Shown: positions 13,379 through 22,396, numbered from the stretch's first letter. The stretch is DNA of 33,197 nt from an uncultured Bacilli bacterium (GCA_934132925.1 CAKPAL010000005.1:1-33197), one strand, 5' to 3'. Made by a program: numbers and translations. Notes: generated by a model from the letters alone, not told the origin.

Positions 13379-15172
13379 TTAAACACTTCTTTTAAACATT
13401 TTTTCTATTTCATATATGGTAAAATGAATTATCGTTGGTCTACCATGAGGACAATTATAGGGATTATTACACTTTCTTAATTTGTTTATAATTTCTTCTT
13501 GGGCCTCTTTGGTTATTCTAGTATTAGCCTTGACACTCATTTTACAACTTACTAACTTGGCTAGGTTATCTCTAAACTTTCCTAGTGTAAAGTCTTTACC
13601 TTTAGATAGTATTTCTTCAAATATTCTTCTTACTATCTCTTCTTCTCTTCCTTTTGGTACCCAGGTTGGATGAGATATTACTCTAAAGGAATTAATACCA
13701 AACTCTTCTATTTCAAAATTTAATTCTTCCATTATATTTAGATTTTCTTTTATTTTGATATATTCATTATTGGGTAATGTTACCACTATCGGAACTAATG
13801 GAGAGATGGTATCATTATTAGGATGTGATAATAAGTAATAATTTCGTTCATAGTTTACTCTTTCTTCAGCAGCATGCTGGTCAATTAGATAGATTCCTTT
13901 TTCATTTTCACAAACGATATAGGTTCCTAAGGCTAGTCCTATTGGATATAACTCTGGTAATTTATCATGTACTATTTCTTCGGCATAGTCTTCTTTTTCT
14001 TCTTCAGTATCATACTCATTATTTGGTTCTTCAATGAAGTTAACTAGATTATTTAATCTTTCTTTATTTTCATCTGGATATATTTTTTCTTCTTCTTTTG
14101 GTGCTATGTTATTTCTATCTAGATTCAAGGTTAAATTTTTATATGTTATTTCAGGTCCTTCTTCTTTAGTCTCTATCTTTGGTATTAGTATTTTCTTCTT
14201 GATAGTACTTGTTATGGTATCTTCGATTAGGACTTTTAAATCTTCAAAATTACTAAACTTGATATCTTGTTTGGATGGATGAATATTGACATCGATTAGG
14301 GATGGATCGGCATTTATATTTATAACAACAATTGGATAACGAGTGTCTTCTTTGAATGAAGAATAGGCATCATTAATTATTTTATTTAGATATTGATTTT
14401 TGATTACTCTATTATTAACAAGAATAGTCATGTGATTTCTATTTGCTCTTGTTACTTCTGGTAGGGATATATAACCTGCTAGTTCATAGTCATCATTGGC
14501 ATTTTTTATCTCTAGCATTCTTTTAGCAACATCCAAGCCATAGATTGATTTTATTACTTTTAATTGATTACCGCTACCATCGGTATTTAGGATTTCTTTA
14601 TCGTCATTAGTTAGTCTAAACTTGATGCTTGGATACGATAAGGCCATTTTATTGACATATTCGACAACATTTGCTAGTTCGGCATAAGGACTTCTTAGGT
14701 GCTTTAGTCTGGCAGGGGTATTATAGAACATACTAGTTACGGTTATTTGAGTACCTATTCTTGCTTCAGAATTTGTTACTTTCTCTATTTTACCTCCTTT
14801 GATGTGAACCATTGTTCCTACTTCTCCATCACATGTTTTTAATATGACATCGGATACAGCGGCAATTGAGGGAAGAGCCTCTCCTCTAAAACCTAGGGAA
14901 GATATATTCCATAAGTCATCATCGGTATATAATTTACTAGTTGCATGTCTTTGAAAGGCTAATGGGGCGTCTTCTCTATTCATACCGATACCATTATCTG
15001 TTACGATAATTTCACGGATACCGGCTTCTTTTAAATCTATTTTAATATTTGTTGCTTTGGCATCAACGGAGTTTTCTACTAATTCTTTTACTATTGATAC
15101 GACTTTTTCTACTACTTCTCCTGCTGCTATTTTATTGGATAGTAGTTCATTCATTACTCTTATTTTATTCAT
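13379..15172 (-). CDS. mutL: DNA mismatch repair protein MutL
   Basis: MutL links mismatch recognition by MutS to strand removal. The 597-residue protein has the GHKL ATPase domain (ELVENSVDA at about 31-39, DNGIGM, GFRGEALPSI, GTQITV) and a C-terminal endonuclease/dimer domain with the metal motif DQHAAEERVNYE (431-442) and CPHGRP (about 573-578), so it is the nicking type found in bacteria without MutH. The middle linker (about 330-400) is acidic. The second metal-site block reads SCKMSVKAN, where relatives often have ACH.AVRAN. It overlaps the end of truB by 8 bases with GAGGT before the ATG. mutS, usually next to it in Bacillota, is not in this window. Confidence 0.96.
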   Translation of the reverse strand: MNKIRVMNELLSNKIAAGEVVEKVVSIVKELVENSVDAKATNIKIDLKEAGIREIIVTDNGIGMNREDAPLAFQRHATSKLYTDDDLWNISSLGFRGEALPSIAAVSDVILKTCDGEVGTMVHIKGGKIEKVTNSEARIGTQITVTSMFYNTPARLKHLRSPYAELANVVEYVNKMALSYPSIKFRLTNDDKEILNTDGSGNQLKVIKSIYGLDVAKRMLEIKNANDDYELAGYISLPEVTRANRNHMTILVNNRVIKNQYLNKIINDAYSSFKEDTRYPIVVININADPSLIDVNIHPSKQDIKFSNFEDLKVLIEDTITSTIKKKILIPKIETKEEGPEITYKNLTLNLDRNNIAPKEEEKIYPDENKERLNNLVNFIEEPNNEYDTEEEKEDYAEEIVHDKLPELYPIGLALGTYIVCENEKGIYLIDQHAAEERVNYERNYYLLSHPNNDTISPLVPIVVTLPNNEYIKIKENLNIMEELNFEIEEFGINSFRVISHPTWVPKGREEEIVRRIFEEILSKGKDFTLGKFRDNLAKLVSCKMSVKANTRITKEAQEEIINKLRKCNNPYNCPHGRPTIIHFTIYEIEKMFKRSV

Positions 15173-16037
15173 TGTTTACCTCAATCATTTTATATGGTTT
15201 ATCCATATTTCCTTCTTTTTTATAGATAGCTATTTCTCTTCCTTTTTTATCTATTAATAGAGATAATTCTGAATTGAAAAAGATAGGAAGAGACATACCA
15301 TTTTGTACTTTCTTTAGGGTATCTCCCTCTATTATTGTTACGGGAATATTTGGCAGTACCTCTCTTATGGTAAGTAATTTATAGTTATCATTTTGAATAT
15401 CTTCTAGTGTATAGGAGTCTTCTAGGGAAAAGATTCCTTGCTTTGTTCGTACTAGGCTTTTCATTGTTCCATAGGTATTTAAATCATAGGCTATATCTCT
15501 AATTAGACTTCTTATATATGTTCCTTTGCTCACTTTACATTTTATTTTGAACTCAATAGTATTAGTTAGATACTTGGGGTCTTCTAGTAAATCTAAGGAG
15601 TATATTTCTACTTCTTTACTAGGTGGAGTTACTGGTATATTATTCCTAGCATATTCATAGAGTTTTTTCCCTCCTACTTTGACTGCTGAATACATGGGTA
15701 CTTCTTGAAGATATTTGGTAGTATATTTTTTTAGTGTTTTCTCGATATCTTCTTTAGTTACTTTGGGAATATTTCTTTTTATTTCTGTTCCTGTTATATC
15801 TAACATATCTGTTTCATAACCTAGTATGACTTCTGCTACATATTCTTTGGTTTCTGATGTTAGTAGTTCTGCTACTTTTAAGGCTTTTCCTATTGGTACT
15901 ATTAGAACACCTTCTGCTAAGGGGTCTAAGGTCCCAGTATGACCTACTTTTTTGGTATTAAACTTTTTAGATATGATATTTACGATATCTCTACTTGTAT
16001 AATCTTTTGGTTTATTTACTACTAATACTCCATTCAT
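15165..16037 (-). CDS. truB: tRNA pseudouridine-55 synthase TruB
   Basis: TruB makes pseudouridine 55 in the T loop of tRNAs. The 290-residue protein shows NKPKDYTSRDIV, KVGHTGTLDPLAEGVL with the catalytic Asp38, YVAEVILGYETDMLD, QEVPMYSAVKVGGKKLYEYAR and a KGTYIRSLIRDIAYDL block. Its start lies within the end of nrnA (26-base overlap) and its stop overlaps mutL, so the three genes are tightly coupled. The rbfA-nrnA-truB order is the usual one in Bacillota. Confidence 0.96.
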   Translation of the reverse strand: MNGVLVVNKPKDYTSRDIVNIISKKFNTKKVGHTGTLDPLAEGVLIVPIGKALKVAELLTSETKEYVAEVILGYETDMLDITGTEIKRNIPKVTKEDIEKTLKKYTTKYLQEVPMYSAVKVGGKKLYEYARNNIPVTPPSKEVEIYSLDLLEDPKYLTNTIEFKIKCKVSKGTYIRSLIRDIAYDLNTYGTMKSLVRTKQGIFSLEDSYTLEDIQNDNYKLLTIREVLPNIPVTIIEGDTLKKVQNGMSLPIFFNSELSLLIDKKGREIAIYKKEGNMDKPYKMIEVNNE

Positions 16038-16965
16038 TGATACTCTTACCTACTTCCTCTAGTACTTGTTTTTTTATTTCTTCATAAGGCATCTTTACTG
16101 TTACACCGGCAGCATTGATATGACCTCCGCCACCAAACGCTTTTACTATTTCATTTACATTAATATGTTTACTGCGAAGTGATACTCTTATTTCTTCTTT
16201 ATACTTTCTTAAGAATATTGATACTTCTATTCCTTCTATTTCTAGAGGGATATTTACTAGAATACCACAGTCATTTTGGTCTACTCCAGTATTTATCATA
16301 TCTTCTTCTGTTATATATGATATAGCTACTTTTCCATTATAATAAAACTCTAAATTATCTAGGGCTATCTTTTTAATATTAAACTGATTTATAGTTATTG
16401 TTCTTAAGGCTTTATCATAAAGAAGAGATATATTTACTATTTTACTTAAGTCTTCAGCCATGGCAAAAGTACTTGGTAAAACATCTTGATGAGAGAAACC
16501 ACCTGTATCAGTAAGTAAGCCAGTCATTAGGGATTCTCCTAGTTCTTTGGTTATCTCGATATTTATTTCTTTTATTATTTCATATACTATCTGACAGCAG
16601 GCTGGTCGCTCTTTAACTAGATTTTCATCTCCATATTTAGTATTACTGATATGATGGTCAATTACATATTTTCTCTTTACTCTATTTAAGATATCACTTG
16701 GATCATTTACTCTATCTATGTTAGCTGTATCTAATATAATAGCGGTATCATAATCTTTACTGCTTTCTTCTTTAATATCTTGAAAACCTTCTAGAAAGTT
16801 AAATCTTTTAGGAGGCTCTTTAATTACTATATCCACTTCTTTATCTAATTTCTTTAAGGTATGATACATGGCTAATGTACTACCAATAGCATCACCATCA
16901 GGATTATTATGACAAAGTAAAACAATATTATTGCTTGTTAATACTTTGTCAATAATATTGTTCAT
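16012..16965 (-). CDS. nrnA: NrnA-type DHH/DHHA1 phosphoesterase
   Basis: NrnA degrades short RNA oligonucleotides and can remove phosphate from 3'-phosphoadenosine 5'-phosphate; related enzymes cleave cyclic dinucleotide products. The 317-residue protein has the DHH domain motifs HNNPDGDAIGST (19-30), IILDTAN, YVIDHH (the DHH triad) and GLLTDTGGF, and the DHHA1 domain with FLRKYKEEIRVSLRSK and GGGGHINAAG. AGGAGG precedes ATG 16965. It stands between rbfA and truB, a common arrangement. Confidence 0.94.
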   Translation of the reverse strand: MNNIIDKVLTSNNIVLLCHNNPDGDAIGSTLAMYHTLKKLDKEVDIVIKEPPKRFNFLEGFQDIKEESSKDYDTAIILDTANIDRVNDPSDILNRVKRKYVIDHHISNTKYGDENLVKERPACCQIVYEIIKEINIEITKELGESLMTGLLTDTGGFSHQDVLPSTFAMAEDLSKIVNISLLYDKALRTITINQFNIKKIALDNLEFYYNGKVAISYITEEDMINTGVDQNDCGILVNIPLEIEGIEVSIFLRKYKEEIRVSLRSKHINVNEIVKAFGGGGHINAAGVTVKMPYEEIKKQVLEEVGKSINEWSISSK

Positions 16966-16967
16966 AC

Positions 16968-17309
16968 TTACTCCTCCTTATTTATTTCATCAATTATCTT
17001 TTCTATCTTGTTACCATATTCAATTGATTCGTCATAAACAAATGTTAACTCAGGCATTTTTCTTATTTCTACTTCATCAAATAGTTTACCACGAATAAAG
17101 GAACTTGCTCTATTTAATGCTTTAGTTACTTTTTCTCTATCAGTGTCTATTAGATTAGTAAAATATACTTTAGCATAAGATAAGTCATTTGTTATATCAA
17201 CTGCGGTTATGGTTACAAATTTGATATCATCATCTTTTACTTCTTCATTTATTATTTTTGATATGGCTTCAGTAAAGATGTGTCCTAATCTATCTAATTT
17301 TACACTCAT
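16968..17309 (-). CDS. rbfA: 30S ribosome-binding factor RbfA
   Basis: RbfA helps maturation of the 16S rRNA 5' end and of the 30S subunit, and matters in the cold. The 113-residue protein has the single KH-like domain with VKLDRLGHIFTEAISKII, VTITAVDITNDLSYAKVYFT and a late MPELTFVYDESIEYGNKI block. Length and motifs are normal. GGGAGATAATT precedes ATG 17309. In many Bacillota it follows infB directly; here three unknown genes are placed between. Confidence 0.96.
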   Translation of the reverse strand: MSVKLDRLGHIFTEAISKIINEEVKDDDIKFVTITAVDITNDLSYAKVYFTNLIDTDREKVTKALNRASSFIRGKLFDEVEIRKMPELTFVYDESIEYGNKIEKIIDEINKEE

Positions 17310-17311
17310 AA

Positions 17312-17674
17312 TTATCTCCCATTTCTATAAATGCCAGTTTCTACTTTGCAAAAATCTGCATAATTTTCCATTGTTGCTACATTATTTTTTACTAATCTTT
17401 CGGCAATTTCACGACCTTTATTAAAGAAATATGCTTTTTTAGGGTTGGCAAAGCCATTAATTTCTATTTGTTGTTCTGCAAGTGGAACACCTTCGAACAC
17501 TTCGGTAAAATATGATAAACGGCCTGCTGACTCAAGTTCATCTTTATATGTTAGTTCTCCTGGTGCTGGTTTTTTTAACCTGTTTTTATGTTCATATAAT
17601 TTTTCAATTCTTTTGTCAAAATTCATATCATTTACAAGATCTCTAGTTCTATATTTTTCATATTTATTTTTCAT
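17312..17674 (-). CDS. Hypothetical protein, shortest of a three-gene paralogue set
   Basis: This 120-residue basic, soluble protein is not recognised. Its middle and end can be lined up by eye with the two genes upstream: GELTYKDELESAGRLSYF against GELTSYQRGYIELSNRML of the 17684 gene, and INGFANPKKAYFFNKGRE against IGYNDAKD...YYLEGYRQ, with a shared ERLVKN/EELQKN-like ending. It is therefore probably a shorter, diverged relative. It sits two bases before rbfA, and AGAGGTGTGAT precedes ATG 17674, so it should be made together with ribosome-assembly proteins. Confidence 0.6.
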   Translation of the reverse strand: MKNKYEKYRTRDLVNDMNFDKRIEKLYEHKNRLKKPAPGELTYKDELESAGRLSYFTEVFEGVPLAEQQIEINGFANPKKAYFFNKGREIAERLVKNNVATMENYADFCKVETGIYRNGR

Positions 17675-17683
17675 ATCACACCT

Positions 17684-18157
17684 CTATCTATGTTTTGTAT
17701 TCTTTTGTAATTCTTCTAACCCTTGTCTATATCCTTCTAAATAATATATATTTTCTCTTACTTGAACTGGTAACTCTTCAAAGACAATATGTTCATCTTT
17801 GGCATCATTGTAACCTATTCTAGTTAGAGAATCTTGGGTATATTTTTCTGATATTATACCAACTTGTAACATTCTATTTGATAATTCAATGTATCCTCTT
17901 TGGTAAGAAGTTAATTCTCCTTCTGTTCTGATTCCAGTAATATCGTAACGATCATCTCTTTCTAGTGATAATCCTAATAATCGATCTTTATTTCCTTTTT
18001 GCATTTGCTCTGGGCTTGTACCATATTTAGCTCTATTTCTTTTGTAATTTTCTTCCTTGTGAGTCTCTGATACTACTCTGTCTGTTTGATATGCTAGTAT
18101 AGCTTTAGCAACTTTATCTGATCTCATATTATTTAAACGTTCATTTTTTCCATGCAT
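17684..18157 (-). CDS. Hypothetical protein, paralogue of the 18169 gene
   Basis: This protein (157 residues) is charged and soluble, with no membrane span. It shares with the gene upstream a R(T/V)EGELTSYQRGYIELSNRM-like block, a DRLLGLSLERDDRYD-like block (DRLSAIPYQEST in the other), IGYNDAKDEHIVFEELP (IGYNDAQDVNIKMELLP) and YYLEGYRQGLEELQKN (YLLGYKKGLEGQNK). This is clear tandem duplication. ATG at 18157 is chosen since AGGA lies 9 bases before it; the ATG at 18166 is almost on top of that site. The function is unknown. Its fixed place between infB and rbfA hints at translation or RNA, by position only. Confidence 0.65.
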   Translation of the reverse strand: MHGKNERLNNMRSDKVAKAILAYQTDRVVSETHKEENYKRNRAKYGTSPEQMQKGNKDRLLGLSLERDDRYDITGIRTEGELTSYQRGYIELSNRMLQVGIISEKYTQDSLTRIGYNDAKDEHIVFEELPVQVRENIYYLEGYRQGLEELQKNTKHR

Positions 18158-18168
18158 TATTATCATTC

Positions 18169-18654
18169 CTATCTTGTTTTATTTTGACCTTCTAGGCCTT
18201 TTTTGTATCCTAATAAGTATGCCTTGCAATTTTTAACTTCTTCAGGTAATAGTTCCATTTTTATATTTACATCTTGAGCATCATTGTAACCGATTGCCTC
18301 GATATCTAAATCAGGTCGTATTTCAGGATGCTTGATAATATTTACTAATTTTTCCATACTTCTAGTATAGTAACCATATTGATATGATTTGATGTCACCT
18401 TCTGTTACTACTCTTACACCTTTTTGGTTTTTATGTTTTTCTAATGTGCTTTCTTGGTAAGGAATAGCAGATAGACGATCTTCTGCTCCATCATTGATAA
18501 ATCTAGCTGTTCCTTTTTCTCCATATCTAGTTATGGCATCATCTTTTTGTCTTTCTTGGGTTAGTATTATCGATGTCTTATGTACAGATATTTCATTTCT
18601 AGTTAATGTTGGCCTATTGCCACTTATTTTTTCACTGGTTGGTTCTATCGCCAT
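18169..18654 (-). CDS. Hypothetical protein, first of the paralogue set
   Basis: This 161-residue soluble protein is unrecognised. A polar N-terminus (about 1-40) is followed by the blocks shared with the 17684 gene: RYGEKGTARFINDGAEDRLSA, VVTEGDIKSYQYGYYTRSME, IGYNDAQDVNIKMELLPEE and YLLGYKKGLEGQNKTR. The GYNDA.D motif and the final Y.LGY..GLE are the best search handles. GAGGTAATTT before ATG 18654 overlaps the end of infB, so it is translated right after IF-2. Confidence 0.65.
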   Translation of the reverse strand: MAIEPTSEKISGNRPTLTRNEISVHKTSIILTQERQKDDAITRYGEKGTARFINDGAEDRLSAIPYQESTLEKHKNQKGVRVVTEGDIKSYQYGYYTRSMEKLVNIIKHPEIRPDLDIEAIGYNDAQDVNIKMELLPEEVKNCKAYLLGYKKGLEGQNKTR

Positions 18655-18657
18655 AAA

Positions 18658-20778
18658 TTACCTCACTACTTCCTTTAATTCATATGCTTCAATAATATCT
18701 TTTTCTTTGATATCATTAAAATTTTCAATAGTTATTCCACACTCTAGTCCTTGTTTTACTTCCTTAGCTTGATCTTTTTCTCTCGCTAAACTTGCTATAG
18801 TGCTATCTATTACTACTACACCATCTCTTATTATTCTTGCTTTACTGCCTCTTTTAATTACTCCTGATGTTACATAAGATCCAGCAATAGTACCTACTTT
18901 AGAGAATTTAAATATCTTTCTTACTTCAGCTTCTCCTAATACAACTTCTTCATACTCTGGTTCAAGTTTTCCTCTTAAAGCTGCTTCCATTTCTTCGACT
19001 ACTTTATATATGATATCATATAGTCTAATATCGATACCTTTATCTTTAGCTACTTCAGTTATTTTATGATCTGGTCTTATATTGAAACCAATTATGATAG
19101 CATTGGAAGCTGCTGCTAATGAAACATCGCTTTCTGATATAGCTCCTATTCCACTTCTGATAACATTGATTTTTATTCCTTCAACATCCAATTTTAATAG
19201 AGAGTTCTTGACTGCTTCTTCACTACCTTTAACATCAGCCTTTAGAATAATGTTAATTTCTTTTTCACCTTGTTCGGCTCTATTAAATAAATCAGTTAGA
19301 GAGATGGCAGTTTTTGGTTTATTTCTTTTTTCTTTTTCAATTTCTTGTCTTTGTTCTGCTACTTTTTTGGCTTTCTTTTCACTTTCAAAAGCCATAAATT
19401 TATCTCCAGCGGCTGGACTTTCTGGTAATCCTGTAATTGATACTGGCATTGATGGAAGAGCTTCTACTAAGTTTTCACCCTTATCGTTTTTTAGAGTTCT
19501 TACACGGCCAGATATGGTACCAACAACGATTGGATCTCCTAGTCTTAATGTTCCATTCTGAATAAGTAAGTTAGTTACAACACCACTTGATTTATCTAAT
19601 TTTGATTCAATAACAGTTCCCATAGCATAACGGTTGGGATTAGCCTTTAATTCACTAACTTCACTAAGTAATAGTATTCTCTCCAAAAGATCTTCTATTC
19701 CCTCACCAGTTACTGCCGATAGATTAACAAACATAATATCGCCACCCCAGGCTTCTGGTTGCAAGCCATTTGCTGACATTTCAGTTAATACTCTTTCAAC
19801 ATTAGCTGTTGGTTTATCGATTTTATTTACTGCTACTATGATTGGTACTCCTGCTGCTTTAGCATGATCAATTGCTTCTTTTGTCTGAGGCATTACACCA
19901 TCATCAGCGGCCACAATAATAATTACAATGTCAGTAATTGAGGCTCCTCTTGCACGCATTTCAGTAAATGCAGCATGACCTGGTGTATCTATAAAGGTTA
20001 TTTTTTTACCATTATACTCTATTTGATAGGCTCCAATTGCTTGAGTGATTCCTCCGGCTTCACCACCTGCAACATTAGTTTTTCTTATAGTGTCTAAAAG
20101 AGTTGTTTTTCCATGATCAACATGACCCATTATTGTTACTACTGGTGGTCTTTCTTGTAAATCTTCTTCTTTATCGATTATTTCTAATTCTTCAAAATTT
20201 GTTTCGTCTAATGTACTTTCTTTTTTTAGTGTTTTATTATAATCAGCTACTAAAATTTCAGCAGTATCAAAATCAAGGGATGCATTGATATTTATCATCA
20301 TTCCTAATCCCATTAGTTTTTTTATTAGAGATGCTGCAGGTACATTTAGACTAGAAGCTAATTCTGCTACTGTCATATTATCTTTATAAGCTATTATATC
20401 TTCATCATTTGATGCAGTATTTTCTTGTAATTTTTCTTTATGTTTGTACATCTCTTTTCTTTTTTCTTTGAAGTCATTTTTGTTATTTTCTTTCTTATTA
20501 GGAACTTTTTTTTCTTTTCTTTGAGTATGAACTGGTGATGTTATTTCCTCTAGTTCTTCTTCATAAGAGTCAGCAAAATCCTCCATAATTTCTTCGATTT
20601 CTTCTGCTTCTTCTAACTCTTCATCACTATTTGCTATTTCGTTATCTAACATTATTATGTCATCATCTGATAACATATCTTCGTCATTTGATACTTCGAT
20701 ATTTAATCTTTGACATAATTTTAATATTTCAGATACCGTCTTACCAACATCACTTGCATATTCGGATACATTCATCAT
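18658..20778 (-). CDS. infB: Translation initiation factor IF-2
   Basis: IF-2 is the GTPase that brings initiator tRNA to the 30S subunit and helps 50S joining. The 706-residue protein has an N-terminal IF2_N helix bundle (NVSEYASDVGKTVSEILKL), an acidic then basic low-complexity linker (about 45-125), a second IF2_N unit (MTVAELASSLNVPAASLIKK), and a G domain with GHVDHGKTT (218-226), DTPGHAAF (264-271) and NKID (318-321). Domains II-IV follow, with LNPNRYAMGTVIES-type and RPDHKITEVAKDKGIDI sequence. ATG at 20778 is preferred, 8 bases after AGGAGG; a GTG at 20787 lies inside the binding site. Confidence 0.97.
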   Translation of the reverse strand: MMNVSEYASDVGKTVSEILKLCQRLNIEVSNDEDMLSDDDIIMLDNEIANSDEELEEAEEIEEIMEDFADSYEEELEEITSPVHTQRKEKKVPNKKENNKNDFKEKRKEMYKHKEKLQENTASNDEDIIAYKDNMTVAELASSLNVPAASLIKKLMGLGMMININASLDFDTAEILVADYNKTLKKESTLDETNFEELEIIDKEEDLQERPPVVTIMGHVDHGKTTLLDTIRKTNVAGGEAGGITQAIGAYQIEYNGKKITFIDTPGHAAFTEMRARGASITDIVIIIVAADDGVMPQTKEAIDHAKAAGVPIIVAVNKIDKPTANVERVLTEMSANGLQPEAWGGDIMFVNLSAVTGEGIEDLLERILLLSEVSELKANPNRYAMGTVIESKLDKSSGVVTNLLIQNGTLRLGDPIVVGTISGRVRTLKNDKGENLVEALPSMPVSITGLPESPAAGDKFMAFESEKKAKKVAEQRQEIEKEKRNKPKTAISLTDLFNRAEQGEKEINIILKADVKGSEEAVKNSLLKLDVEGIKINVIRSGIGAISESDVSLAAASNAIIIGFNIRPDHKITEVAKDKGIDIRLYDIIYKVVEEMEAALRGKLEPEYEEVVLGEAEVRKIFKFSKVGTIAGSYVTSGVIKRGSKARIIRDGVVVIDSTIASLAREKDQAKEVKQGLECGITIENFNDIKEKDIIEAYELKEVVR

Positions 20779-20790
20779 ATGTATCACCTC

Positions 20791-21045
20791 CTATTTTATT
20801 ATTTTTTCAATCTCTTCATATACTTCATCATTTATTTTAGTCTCTAAAGCTCTTTCTAATATTTTTTTATCTTTAGCTATTTTTAATGTATTTAAATCTT
20901 TTTTAATGTAGGCCCCACGACCATTAGCTTTTCCGGTTATATCAGGAAATACTTGTCCTTCTTTATTTTTTACAATACGAAGTAAATCAGACTTAGGTAG
21001 TTGTTCTTTAGTTACAACACATCTACGAAGCGATATTTTCTTCAT
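20791..21045 (-). CDS. rnpM: YlxR/RnpM, DUF448 RNA-binding protein
   Basis: This protein (84 residues) has the DUF448 signature: ISLRRCVVTKEQLPKSDLLRIV and the NGRGAYIKKD loop, then a basic helix. In Bacillus, YlxR (RnpM) binds RNase P RNA and modulates its activity. ATG at 21045 is chosen: AGGAG overlaps the nusA stop, and the ATG lies one base after it. The usual next gene, ylxQ (an L7Ae-like protein), is missing; infB begins 12 bases after this gene's stop. Confidence 0.92.
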   Translation of the reverse strand: MKKISLRRCVVTKEQLPKSDLLRIVKNKEGQVFPDITGKANGRGAYIKKDLNTLKIAKDKKILERALETKINDEVYEEIEKIIK

Positions 21046-21046
21046 A

Positions 21047-22117
21047 TTACTCCTCACTTACTGTTTCTTCTTGGACTGCTGATTCTGATTTTACTTCTAT
21101 CTTGTAGTGAGTAAGGCGAGATGCTAATTTAACATTTTGACCTTTTCTTCCAATTGCTAAGGAAAGGTTACTGTCATTGGCTAGAGCAAGAGCCTCTTTC
21201 TTATTTTCGTCTTTAATAGTTACTTTTAAATCTTTAGCAGGGCTTAGGGCGTTAGCAATAAACTTAACAGGATCTTTATCATATAATACGACATCAATTT
21301 TTTCTCCATTTAGTTCTTTTAGGACTGCTCCTATTCTTCTACCCTTTTCTCCAATTACGGCTCCTATTGGATCAACATTATTGTATTCAGTATAAACGGC
21401 TATTTTAGTTCTACTTCCAGCTTCTCTAGCTACTGAATATAACATTACTGTGCCATCTGATAATTCTGGTATTTCTATTTCTAATAATCTTTTTACAAAT
21501 CCATAGTGACTTCTAGAAAGCATTATGAATGGTCCTTTTGGGCCAGTTTCTAGTTTTGATACATATACTTTGACAGAAGAACCCATTACTAATTTTTCTC
21601 CTGGTATTATTTGGTCTTTTGGTAAGATACCACTTGCTCTTCCTAAATCAACAAAGTAATTTTTTTGGTCTTCCCTTGATAGTGTTCCAACCATTAATTC
21701 ACCATCTTTATCTTGGAACTCTTCTGATATACTTTGCTTTTCAGCTTCTTTAACTCTTTGTACGACGATTTGTTTTGCTGTTTGTGATGCTACTCTACCA
21801 AAGTCTTTAAGTGGTAGTTCTTTTTCGATTATTGTTTCTCCTAATTCGATTCCTTCAATTTCTTTTGAAGCATCTTCTAGTGACACTTCTAATTCTGGAT
21901 TTTCTACTGTTTCTACTACTGTTTTATATGAGTATACTTTAATATCTCCAGTTACTGTGTCAACTTTGGCCATAACATTGGTTAAACCTTCATTTTTTTT
22001 GTAAGCTGCTGCTACAGCCTGTTCCATGGCATCAACTACTATTTGCTTGTCAATTTTCTTTTCTTCAACGATTGCATCTAGTGCTTTCATGAATTCTTTC
22101 ATTTGTTTACTATTCAT
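21047..22117 (-). CDS. nusA: Transcription termination/antitermination protein NusA
   Basis: NusA binds RNA polymerase and nascent RNA and shapes pausing, termination and rRNA antitermination. The 356-residue protein has the N-terminal polymerase-binding domain (about 1-125), an S1 domain (about 130-200: GELMVGTLSREDQKNYFVDLGRA) and two KH domains (GSRTKIAVYTEYNNVDPIGAVIGEKGRR and SNLSLAIGRKGQNVKLASRL). It lacks the acidic C-terminal repeats of proteobacteria, as is normal for Bacillota. It follows rimP by two bases. Confidence 0.97.
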   Translation of the reverse strand: MNSKQMKEFMKALDAIVEEKKIDKQIVVDAMEQAVAAAYKKNEGLTNVMAKVDTVTGDIKVYSYKTVVETVENPELEVSLEDASKEIEGIELGETIIEKELPLKDFGRVASQTAKQIVVQRVKEAEKQSISEEFQDKDGELMVGTLSREDQKNYFVDLGRASGILPKDQIIPGEKLVMGSSVKVYVSKLETGPKGPFIMLSRSHYGFVKRLLEIEIPELSDGTVMLYSVAREAGSRTKIAVYTEYNNVDPIGAVIGEKGRRIGAVLKELNGEKIDVVLYDKDPVKFIANALSPAKDLKVTIKDENKKEALALANDSNLSLAIGRKGQNVKLASRLTHYKIEVKSESAVQEETVSEE

Positions 22118-22119
22118 TT

Positions 22120-22371
22120 CTATCTTCCCTTCTCTTTTGTCGATACATCTAATGTATACGATTCTTTTATTGGATCCTCTCTATCTAGTATTGGATTTAT
22201 AATATTTGTTACTTCGACACATTTATCTATATCTATGATTTCATCACGATCTATTACTATTCTTAAATATAGATTATTGTCTTCTTTTTCTAAAGTAATG
22301 CTATCTATCATTACTCCGGCTTCTGCGACTGGTTCTTCAAGCATTTTTCTTATTTTTTCTTCTATTTTCAT
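22120..22371 (-). CDS. rimP: RimP-like ribosome maturation factor, N-terminal domain only
   Basis: RimP assists early 30S assembly. This protein has only 83 residues against about 150 in Bacillus. It contains the N-terminal domain: EEKIRKMLEEPVAEAGVMID, LYLRIVIDRDEIIDIDKCVEV, and ILDREDPIKESYTLDVSTKE, where full-length relatives continue LEVSSPG..R.L into a C-terminal SH3-like domain. That domain is missing; the stop is two bases before nusA, so there is no room for a lost remainder. The first place in the nusA-infB operon supports the identity. AGGAGG precedes ATG 22371. Confidence 0.85.
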   Translation of the reverse strand: MKIEEKIRKMLEEPVAEAGVMIDSITLEKEDNNLYLRIVIDRDEIIDIDKCVEVTNIINPILDREDPIKESYTLDVSTKEKGR

Positions 22372-22396
22372 CTTTTCCTCCTAATTAATATATATA

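Noticed and set aside
13921..13945. Another CCTAAGG hairpin inside mutL (and a similar one in truB near 15920)
   Set aside because: These words lie in coding sequence with normal codons and lack the paired stem and spacing of the intergenic family.
19082..19561. Long plus-strand frame opposite infB
   Set aside because: It is the mirror of the conserved IF-2 coding sequence, with no ribosome binding site.
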